From positions 1 to 5,652 of the forward strand of contig CANJQZ010000140.1 in the NCBI GenBank assembly GCA_947476515.1: DNA of 5,652 nucleotides. The letters run 5' to 3'. The first letter of the stretch is position 1. Each line of letters opens with the position of its first letter. The notes below the pieces were generated by a model. That model did not search any database. It was not told the DNA's origin and was given only the letters and a program-made list of their open reading frames with translations. Origin of the DNA: Flavobacteriales bacterium (GTDB taxonomy: Bacteria; Bacteroidota; Bacteroidia; Flavobacteriales_D; Crocinitomicaceae). Position numbers and translations under genes: made by a program. Below are positions 1 through 5,652 of the stretch, in pieces.

Positions 1-152
1 AGTTGCGTTTTTACCATTTCAGGCAGTAAATACAGTGTAATTAAACTTATATCAATTCCCTTAGATGGATAATATAAAGTGATGATTAAACCAATACTTG
101 GCATAAATAAGGGTAAAAATACCCATGATATTAGGTGGGAAAGTGCTCTCAA
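1..152 (-). CDS. Partial membrane protein following rpoN, TTG start, runs off left edge
   Basis: The reading frame starts with TTG (152-150), the codon directly after the rpoN TAA stop, and stays open for 50 codons to the left edge. Read with Met at the TTG, it begins MRALSHLISWVFLPLFMPSI, then GLIITLYYPSKG. The strongly hydrophobic stretch at residues 7-28 looks like a first transmembrane helix or signal anchor, and a second hydrophobic stretch follows at about 33-44. The frame is the same as that of rpoN, so no start further upstream is possible. The only ATG nearby is codon 17, which would cut the first membrane segment in half, so I prefer TTG. From memory, Bacteroidota genomes often carry a membrane protein with a similar 'S-W-x-F-L-P-L-F-M-P' start after rpoN; I know of no established function. 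The tight spacing implies co-transcription and perhaps translational coupling with rpoN. The main uncertainty is that only the N-terminus is visible and the start codon is non-canonical. Confidence 0.6.
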   Translation of the reverse strand, partial: MRALSHLISWVFLPLFMPSIGLIITLYYPSKGIDISLITLYLLPEMVKTQ

Positions 153-1595
153 TTATAGTTCTTTTCGTAATCGTGCTACAGGTAGGTTGAGTTGCTCTCG
201 ATATTTTGCAACAGTTCTTCGCGCAATGTTATATCCTTTTTGTTGCAATAGGGCCATTAATTTCTCATCAGGAAGCGGTGTTTTTTTATTTTCTCCGCTA
301 ATAGCATCTAATAAAATTTGCTTTACTTCTCTAGTAGAAACTTCTTCTCCACCATCTGTAGATAATGATTCAGAGAAAAAATACTTTAATGGGTATACAC
401 CAAAGTTGGTTTGTACATATTTGCTGTTTGCAACACGAGAAATGGTGGAAATATCCATCTCAACAATTTCTGCAATGTCTTTTAATATCATTGGCTTCAA
501 CTTGGTTTCATCTCCACTGAGAAAAAATGCTTCCTGATAATGCATAATAGCATTCATGGTGAAAAGCAAGGTTTGTTGTCTTTGCTTTATAGCGTCAATA
601 AACCAAAGTGCATTGTCTAATTTTTGTTTTACGAAACCCACTGCTTGTTTATCGGATTTTGAAGTCTTTGCCCCCTCTGAATAATTCCGTAAAAGATCCT
701 TATATTCTTTGCTAACTTTTAATTCAGGTGCATTCCTACTGTTCAACGAAAGTGACAGGCCCACTTCATTTTCAATAATGATAAAGTCAGGAATAATTTG
801 TTGAAAATTCTTGGCAGATTCTTTCATTGAACCACCAGGCTTTGGATTTAATTTTAAAATTTCATCAATAGCAGCCTTAAGAGTTACCTCATCAATAGAT
901 AATTTTTTAACAATTTTATCGTAATGTTTTTTGGTAAATTCCTCAAATAAATCCCGCAAAATTAATTTAGCTTTCTTTCTAATTTCTGATCCATCCTGCC
1001 TTCTTTCAATTTGTAATAAAAGACATTCCCTTAGGTTTCTTGCTCCTACTCCAGCAGGATCTAATTCTTGAATTAAGTGAAGAATAACTTCAATTTCTTC
1101 TTCTGTTGCAATCACATTCATTGAAAAAGCAAGGTCATCAACAATAGCATCTAAAGTCCTTCCTAGATAACCTGATTCATCAAGATTTCCAATTAATATA
1201 TCTGCAATTGCAAATTCTCTATCGTCCAAATCTAGTAGATGAAGTTGCTCGCTCAGCTTTTCTTGAAAACTTTGTTCCCCAGAAAGTGGAATTACCCTTT
1301 CTTCATCATCTTTAGATTGATTGTTTGCTTGTGTTTTGTAATCTGCAACATCATCATCCATGTAGTCTGATATATCAAAATCATCATCGTTGTCATCGTC
1401 ATCGAACTCCTCTTGATCTTCAAACTCATCTTCATTATCTTCACTCCCTTCTTCTAGGGCAGGATTTTCTTCAATTTCTTGTTTGATGCGTTGATCTAAT
1501 TCTATGGTAGGAACTTGCAACAATTTCATAAGTTGAATTTGCTGCGGGGAAAGTCGCTGTTCTAGCTTTAAGGATAGATGTTGCTTAAGCGCCAT
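153..1595 (-). CDS. rpoN: RNA polymerase sigma-54 factor (RpoN)
   Basis: This is a complete 480-residue sigma-54, close to the family's usual length. It directs core RNA polymerase to -24/-12 promoters, where open-complex formation needs an AAA+ enhancer-binding activator. Region I is the Q/L-rich N-terminus (about 1-48, with LSPQQIQLMKLLQVP at 15-29), which in this family contacts the activator and holds the polymerase inactive. Region II (about 48-100) is very acidic. The core-binding part carries the family motif DPAGVGARNLRECLLLQ (179-195) and LNPKPG (249-254). FIDAIKQRQQTL lies at 332-343. The helix-turn-helix is around 370-394 (STISRV at 383-388), followed by LKYFFS (403-408). The RpoN box ARRTVAKYRE (458-467), which reads the -24 element, is intact. 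The ATG lies two bases after the asnS stop, without a Shine-Dalgarno sequence, so it is probably expressed with asnS. No activator gene is in the window, so its targets are unknown. Confidence 0.97.
   Translation of the reverse strand: MALKQHLSLKLEQRLSPQQIQLMKLLQVPTIELDQRIKQEIEENPALEEGSEDNEDEFEDQEEFDDDDNDDDFDISDYMDDDVADYKTQANNQSKDDEERVIPLSGEQSFQEKLSEQLHLLDLDDREFAIADILIGNLDESGYLGRTLDAIVDDLAFSMNVIATEEEIEVILHLIQELDPAGVGARNLRECLLLQIERRQDGSEIRKKAKLILRDLFEEFTKKHYDKIVKKLSIDEVTLKAAIDEILKLNPKPGGSMKESAKNFQQIIPDFIIIENEVGLSLSLNSRNAPELKVSKEYKDLLRNYSEGAKTSKSDKQAVGFVKQKLDNALWFIDAIKQRQQTLLFTMNAIMHYQEAFFLSGDETKLKPMILKDIAEIVEMDISTISRVANSKYVQTNFGVYPLKYFFSESLSTDGGEEVSTREVKQILLDAISGENKKTPLPDEKLMALLQQKGYNIARRTVAKYREQLNLPVARLRKEL
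1347..1454 (-). other. Acidic low-complexity tract in RpoN region II
   Basis: This stretch encodes RpoN residues 48-83, in which 23 of 36 residues are Asp or Glu, including runs DDDD and DDD. On the plus strand it appears as imperfect ATC/TCG trinucleotide repetition, clearest at 1381-1405. Region II is acidic and variable in length in many sigma-54 proteins, so the tract is compatible with normal function. Its repeat-like DNA could change length by slippage in steps of three without breaking the frame. Confidence 0.6.
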
Positions 1596-1597
1596 AA

Positions 1598-3046
1598 TTA
1601 AAATGCTGCATTTAGTGGTGTTCTTGGAAATGGTATTACATCTCTAATATTAGTCATTCCGGTAACAAACATAATCATCCTCTCAAATCCTAGGCCAAAT
1701 CCTGCATGGGGTACTGTACCTAATTTTCGGGTCTCAATATACCACCACAAATCTTCTTCTGGGATATTAAATGCTTTGCATTTTTCAAGTAAGATATCGT
1801 AACGCTCTTCGCGTTGAGATCCACCAACGATTTCTCCAATCCCTGGGAACAATACATCCATAGCTGCCACAGTCTTTTGGTCGTCATTTTGTCTCATGTA
1901 AAACGCCTTGATGCCCGCAGGATAATCGTATAAAATTACAGGGCATTTAAATTCTTTTTCTACCAAATAGCGTTCATGTTCACTTTGCAAATCCACCCCC
2001 CATTCAATAGGATATTGAAATTTCTTTTTCTTGTTGTGGTTACAATTTAAAAGTACTTCAATTGCTTCTGAATAAGACAAGCGTTTGAAAGGGTTTTCAA
2101 TTACAAATTTTAGACGATCAATCAATCCTAATTCATTTCTTTCCTGTTGCGGCTTTTGACTCTGTTCTTGAACTTCTCTTTGATTTAAAAACTCTAAATC
2201 TTCACTACACTTATCCAAGACATAGGCGCATATATACTTTAAAAATTCTTCGGATAAATTCATATTATCCTTTAAATCATTAAAAGCAACCTCTGGTTCA
2301 ATCATCCAAAATTCTGCTAAATGTCTTGAAGTATTTGAGTTTTCAGCGCGAAAAGTAGGACCAAAAGTATATACTTGACCTAGCGCAAGCGCTGCTAATT
2401 CAGCTTCCAATTGACCAGAAACAGTAAGGTTTACGGCTTTCCCAAAGAAATCCTCTTTATAGTCAACTTCACCTGCATCATTTAATGGTGGATTTTTAGC
2501 ATCTAAGGTGCTAACTCTAAACATTTCTCCCGCCCCTTCAGCATCTGAACCGGTGATAATGGGCGTATGAAGATAGACAAACCCATTTTCATTAAAATAA
2601 TGATGAATGGCATAAGCAACAGCATGTCGAATACGAAAAACGGCACTGAAGGTCTGTGTTCTAAATCTTAAATGGGCCTGTTCTCTTAGAAATTCTAGGC
2701 TGTGTTTTTTAGGTTGTAATATGGTTTGTTGCACTTCATCGGGATGCGCAAGACCGAGGATTTCAATTTGCTCTACTTGTAGCTCTACATTTTGTCCTGC
2801 TCCAATGGATGCAATGAGCGTACCAATTAAAGAAACTGATGCGGCGGTAGTAATATTTTTTAGCTGTTCTTCAGGAAATTTTTCAAAGTCAACTACGGCT
2901 TGAATGCTTGCTAGACAAGATCCGTCATTTACTTGGATAAATCTATTGCTTCGGAAGGCCCGAACCCATCCTTTTACAATAATTTTTTCTCCAATCAATG
3001 CTTTGCCCTCAGGACTAAGTATGTGTTTTATTTTAAATCGTTCCAT
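1598..3046 (-). CDS. asnS: Asparagine--tRNA ligase
   Basis: This cytoplasmic class IIb aminoacyl-tRNA synthetase joins asparagine to tRNA-Asn using ATP. The product is 482 residues from the chosen start and is complete. The N-terminal OB-fold anticodon-binding domain spans about 20-105 (VKGWVRAFRSNRFIQVNDGS at 24-43). The catalytic domain follows, with the motif 1 region around 138-165. Motif 2 is FRAENSNTSRHLAEFWMIEPE, split here as FRAENSNTS (232-240) and RHLAEFWMIEPE (241-252). Motif 3 is GFGLGFERMIMF (449-460), with the ATP-binding arginine at 456. The Asn-type rather than Asp-type features and the long linker at about 280-345 (with QKPQQERNELGLIDRLKF) fit bacterial AsnRS of this phylum. 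An in-frame GTG two codons upstream (3052) would add two residues. ATG at 3046 gives MERFKI, which matches the usual N-terminus, so I chose it. It is the first gene of the asnS-rpoN cluster. Confidence 0.97.
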   Translation of the reverse strand: MERFKIKHILSPEGKALIGEKIIVKGWVRAFRSNRFIQVNDGSCLASIQAVVDFEKFPEEQLKNITTAASVSLIGTLIASIGAGQNVELQVEQIEILGLAHPDEVQQTILQPKKHSLEFLREQAHLRFRTQTFSAVFRIRHAVAYAIHHYFNENGFVYLHTPIITGSDAEGAGEMFRVSTLDAKNPPLNDAGEVDYKEDFFGKAVNLTVSGQLEAELAALALGQVYTFGPTFRAENSNTSRHLAEFWMIEPEVAFNDLKDNMNLSEEFLKYICAYVLDKCSEDLEFLNQREVQEQSQKPQQERNELGLIDRLKFVIENPFKRLSYSEAIEVLLNCNHNKKKKFQYPIEWGVDLQSEHERYLVEKEFKCPVILYDYPAGIKAFYMRQNDDQKTVAAMDVLFPGIGEIVGGSQREERYDILLEKCKAFNIPEEDLWWYIETRKLGTVPHAGFGLGFERMIMFVTGMTNIRDVIPFPRTPLNAAF

Positions 3047-3051
3047 GAACA

Positions 3052-3059
3052 CAAAAATA
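3052..3059 (-). promoter_or_regulatory. Candidate Bacteroidota -7 promoter element for asnS
   Basis: On the minus strand this reads TATTTTTG, an exact match to the Bacteroidota -7 consensus TAnnTTTG. It ends only five bases before the asnS ATG, so a transcript from it would be leaderless or nearly so. I see no clear TTTG-type -33 element about 20 bases upstream. In such AT-rich DNA the match could be chance. The 124-base region between the divergent asnS and membrane-protein genes (3047-3170) must hold the promoters of both, but nothing else stands out in it. Confidence 0.3.
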
Positions 3060-3170
3060 AGACATTCCTATTAAATAATGCAGCCGCCATCTTTAATTCC
3101 TTATCAATATTCATTCTTAATGTTTAGGTTGCTTTTATACCTAATTTTAATAAAAATTAAAATCACTCTT

Positions 3171-3620
3171 ATGTTTAATGCTGCCCATACCCATTTACTC
3201 GTAAATCACTTTCCAATTATCCTTCCTTTTATTGGAGTTTTTATTGTGATCTTAGGTTTAATCTTTAAGTCAGATTTGGTTCAAAGAATTGGCTTGCTTT
3301 TATTTGTTTTAACCGGAATAGCAGCATTTATTTCCATGAATACAGGTGGAAATGCAGAACATTTTTTGGAGCGTTTGGATGAAAGTAAGGAGCATTTAAT
3401 GCACGAACATGAAGAAGTAGCAGAGACATTTTCGCTTATTGCTTATATTCTCTCAACGATCTCTCTTGTCGCAATTTATTTGTCATGGAAAAAGAATAAA
3501 GCATCCAAGATATTTGTGGGATTAGCAATTTTAGGGGCCTTTATTCTGATCAGTTTTTCAAAGGAGACAGGCACATCAGGCGGAGAAATTACGCATCTTG
3601 AGATACGAAATGAAAAGTAA
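3171..3620 (+). CDS. Small histidine-rich four-helix membrane protein (DUF2231-like)
   Basis: The product is a 149-residue inner-membrane protein of unknown function. Four hydrophobic segments are visible: about 10-32, 38-57, 86-105 and 113-130. The start reads HTHLLVNHFPI (6-16), an 'H-x-H-L-x-x-N-H-x-P-I' signature. The loop between helices 2 and 3 holds TGGNAEHFLERLDESKEHLM followed by HEHEEVAE, and the C-terminus has GTSGGEITHLEI (134-145). These spaced motifs resemble small Bacteroidota membrane proteins usually labelled DUF2231-like; that assignment is from memory and tentative. Histidines 6, 8, 13, 64, 75, 78, 80 and 142 lie near membrane edges, so heme or metal binding is plausible but unproven. 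I chose ATG 3171 because the family signature begins there and the upstream bases are A-rich. In-frame ATGs at 3078 and 3120 would add a non-conserved hydrophobic extension. The gene is divergent from asnS and 68 bases upstream of the secreted-protein gene. Confidence 0.85.
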   Translation: MFNAAHTHLLVNHFPIILPFIGVFIVILGLIFKSDLVQRIGLLLFVLTGIAAFISMNTGGNAEHFLERLDESKEHLMHEHEEVAETFSLIAYILSTISLVAIYLSWKKNKASKIFVGLAILGAFILISFSKETGTSGGEITHLEIRNEK

Positions 3621-3688
3621 TTAATTTTTTTAATATAAATCTTTCAATTTTAAGTGTAAATCATTAAATTCGAGTTAATTATACTTGG
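3621..3688 (+). other. Short AT-rich intergenic spacer without clear terminator
   Basis: This 68-base gap separates two genes on the same strand. It is almost entirely A and T, with a T-run at about 3624-3630, but I find no GC-paired hairpin that would make a convincing intrinsic terminator. A weak match to the -7 consensus (TATACTTG, one mismatch) sits directly before the downstream ATG. Whether the secreted-protein gene has its own promoter here or is read from the upstream gene cannot be decided from the sequence. Confidence 0.4.
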
Positions 3689-5652
3689 ATGAATTACACC
3701 TTTCGACTTTTGTTTTGTCTTGTTATTGGTACAACACCATTCTTTTTTAACGCTCAAAAAATTGGCGCCTCCGCTCCCTTATTATCTGAAAATAAAGAAA
3801 AAGAATTTCTATTAAAGGATACAACGCAGTGGAGAGAAATCAACGAACAACGAACAGAAACAGGCGCATTTTATAAGAATTATAAAGGCGACACCAAGTC
3901 AGTTTTCAATAAAAAGCCAATTCATTATAAAGATTCTGTAGGAAACTGGCAGCAAATAAACTCAGTTTTAGCACTAGGATCTAATGGAATTTGGTCTGCT
4001 CCTGCACAACAAAATCCCTGCTATTTATATCCATCGGGAGCTGTTGGAATTAATAATATAGTATTGGGAGCGGAAATTAAAGAAAATGAAAAAAGTTGTT
4101 CCGGCGTATTATTAATGGACGGCAATCATGCAAGCATCAACTATAATGCTAACTTAAGCAGAGAAATTCAGTTTTATGAGAATGCGATTAAAAGTAATTA
4201 TATACTACAAGTTCCCCCTGTAATTACTGATGATTATTATATCATAGAAGAATCTATATCGCTTCCTAAAGGCAGCTTTTATTCTTATGAATTTAATAGT
4301 CATGCTGCCGATATCATTACCACTAGGGGTATAAACGGCGGCTTGTTTATTGATGGATTTAATTTTGGGGACATTGTTTTTCTTTCTGAAGTGGGCAAAG
4401 ATATTGCAAGAATTGTTCAACCCTTATATTACGACCAAAGTAAAATTCAAGTTCCCGGAACGCACCGGATTATTGAAAGAGAAACAGGATGGTATATTCA
4501 AACAGCTGTCCCAAGTTCATGGCTGCATGCGCAGGAGCGGGTGTACCCAGTGGTTATTGACCCTTTACTTAATGGTCCTATGTCTACTTGGGCAGGGGGA
4601 TATATGAATTCTTGTCTTACTCCAACTTATAATATTGATAGTTTGCAAGTTACAATCCCCGCAGGCGTTACTGTAACAGGCTTATATGTTTCATCAAGTT
4701 TTTATGCCGACCCATTTGCTGGAGCAACGATGAATAAGGGCTCGATGTATTTCAGCACTACTTGCGGGAGTTCTCAAATTTTTACCGTGACTGGTGCTAC
4801 CGCAACTTTAGCGGGGACAGCATATTTAGATAGTTTTAACATGATGTCACCTTTGATGTGTTGTTACCCAGAATCTTGTTCAAGCACCAATATTTATGTT
4901 CGTTTTCACCTCGGAAGAACAACCTATGGTACAGGGTGTAATCTCACCTATATTCGTTATGATCCATTCACCACACTTTGGCCATTTCAAGTAATTGTTT
5001 ATGGGAAAACTCCAGAAAGTTATGGAAATGAGTGGTATGTCCCTCAAGCCCCAATTTGTTCTAATGTTTGTACTGTTCCAGCAACCGCTTATGTAAGATA
5101 TGGCGTCGCGCCTTATACTTTTTCACACGCCTGGAGTTCTGGCTCCATCACAACGGGGATTAATTCGGGTTGTAGCGTGGGATCAACGAATCATCATTTT
5201 GATTTAGACATTCCAAATTGCCCTAATTACTGCGACTCTAATTTTATCAGTTTAACTATTCCACCACCACTTATTGTTGATGCCTGTGGAAATAGTGTTG
5301 TTGGTATCCCGTTTGCAACTGTCCCAATAATACCCGCAACAAATGTTGATATTGTTTATGATTCTGTCATTTGCGCTGGGGAAACATATATTGTTTCTTT
5401 AAATTCGTGTTTGTCAGGCGGCACAGTAAATTATTGGGGGGATAATATGTCGGGACAAGGATCTTTTTCTGCTCAATTTAATCCAAGTTCAAGCCCTGAT
5501 TCTTTGACCTATTTTGCTTATGCCTATGGAAATGGTTGTACTTCAGACACCAGTATCATTAATGTAGTAGTTCATCCAAATCCTATCGCTTCTTTTCAAA
5601 TAAATCCGGCCATGGCAATAGTTTCTTTGCCAATTGCTTTTAACAGTACCTC
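3689..5652 (+). CDS. Large secreted multi-domain surface protein, C-terminus beyond window
   Basis: The frame is open for 654 codons with no stop before the right edge. ATG 3689 is the first start after an in-frame TAA (3665-3667). Residues 1-22 form a signal peptide (MNYTFRLLFCLVIGTTPFFF, then NA, with cleavage likely before Q23). Residues 23-292 resemble the leader region of RHS/WapA-like wall proteins: KPIHYKDSVGNWQQI (76-90) and a 'GWYIQ...PSSWL...YPVVIDP' block (267-292). Residues about 293-445 are a cysteine-rich, Ser/Thr/Gly/Tyr-rich beta-type region that I cannot assign. Residues 451-550 contain APYTFSHAWSSG (474-485), similar to SprB-type repeats. Residues about 555-629 form an Ig-like module (SVICAGETY ... 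NGCTSD). A PKD-like module starts at about 632 (PIASFQINP). This architecture is typical of type IX-secreted adhesins or gliding-associated proteins of Bacteroidota, which end in a sorting domain; that end is not visible here. No enzymatic motif is seen. Confidence 0.9.
   Translation, partial: MNYTFRLLFCLVIGTTPFFFNAQKIGASAPLLSENKEKEFLLKDTTQWREINEQRTETGAFYKNYKGDTKSVFNKKPIHYKDSVGNWQQINSVLALGSNGIWSAPAQQNPCYLYPSGAVGINNIVLGAEIKENEKSCSGVLLMDGNHASINYNANLSREIQFYENAIKSNYILQVPPVITDDYYIIEESISLPKGSFYSYEFNSHAADIITTRGINGGLFIDGFNFGDIVFLSEVGKDIARIVQPLYYDQSKIQVPGTHRIIERETGWYIQTAVPSSWLHAQERVYPVVIDPLLNGPMSTWAGGYMNSCLTPTYNIDSLQVTIPAGVTVTGLYVSSSFYADPFAGATMNKGSMYFSTTCGSSQIFTVTGATATLAGTAYLDSFNMMSPLMCCYPESCSSTNIYVRFHLGRTTYGTGCNLTYIRYDPFTTLWPFQVIVYGKTPESYGNEWYVPQAPICSNVCTVPATAYVRYGVAPYTFSHAWSSGSITTGINSGCSVGSTNHHFDLDIPNCPNYCDSNFISLTIPPPLIVDACGNSVVGIPFATVPIIPATNVDIVYDSVICAGETYIVSLNSCLSGGTVNYWGDNMSGQGSFSAQFNPSSSPDSLTYFAYAYGNGCTSDTSIINVVVHPNPIASFQINPAMAIVSLPIAFNST

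Noticed and set aside
111..124. Perfect inverted repeat GGGTA-AAAA-TACCC, a possible terminator after rpoN.
   Set aside because: The stem is only five pairs and no clean T-run follows on the minus strand. It falls within the open frame of the partial membrane protein, so it is probably just coding sequence.
79..537. 152-codon open frame on the plus strand, opposite rpoN.
   Set aside because: It lies antisense to the conserved C-terminal part of rpoN and to the partial membrane protein. Its product has no recognisable domain and reads like a shadow of those genes.
3078..3170. Upstream in-frame ATGs (3078, 3120) extending the small membrane protein by 31 or 17 residues.
   Set aside because: The family-like N-terminal signature begins at ATG 3171, and the extension would use up most of the divergent promoter region.
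3680..3687. TATACTTG as a promoter -7 element for the secreted-protein gene.
   Set aside because: It has one mismatch to the consensus, no -33 partner, and ends one base before the ATG. This is too weak to list as a promoter.
4393..4408. Sigma-54-like site on the plus strand: GG and GC spaced by 10 bases, ending in TTGC.
   Set aside because: It lies deep inside the secreted-protein coding frame, lacks the central CG of the consensus, and no gene starts downstream of it in the window. It is most likely chance.
4205..4607. Short open frames on both strands (4205-4420 minus, 4350-4607 plus) inside the secreted-protein gene.
   Set aside because: The long plus-strand frame with a signal peptide and recognisable modules covers the whole stretch. 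The short frames have no domain features.

Overview
This AT-rich window looks like a chromosomal segment from a member of the Bacteroidota (Bacteroidetes). Four things point there. The asparaginyl-tRNA synthetase and sigma-54 sequences have the look of that phylum. The two genes are directly adjacent. No start codon has a convincing Shine-Dalgarno sequence. The right end encodes a long secreted protein built from Ig-like/PKD-like modules, as is common in bacteria with a type IX secretion system. I cannot name a genus from the sequence.

The left half is a minus-strand gene cluster, transcribed right to left: asnS (asparaginyl-tRNA synthetase), then rpoN (sigma-54) two bases after the asnS stop. 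A third reading frame begins with TTG immediately after the rpoN stop and leaves the window at its left edge. This third frame encodes the hydrophobic start of an apparent membrane protein. The three frames are packed tightly enough to be one transcription unit.

A 124-base intergenic region (3047-3170) separates this cluster from two plus-strand genes. The first encodes a small, histidine-rich membrane protein with four predicted membrane segments, resembling the DUF2231-type family. After a 68-base gap comes a long frame (3689 to the right edge, 654 codons without a stop). It encodes a secreted protein with a signal peptide, an N-terminal region reminiscent of RHS/WapA-type wall proteins (ending in YPVVIDP), a cysteine-rich beta-type region, a SprB-like 'APYTF...WSSG' motif, an Ig-like module, and the start of a PKD-like module cut by the window edge.

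Apart from the cluster of housekeeping and regulatory genes, the most interesting object is the large secreted protein, whose N-terminal half I cannot assign to a named function. I see no CRISPR array, tRNA, rRNA, insertion sequence, phage gene or defence system.
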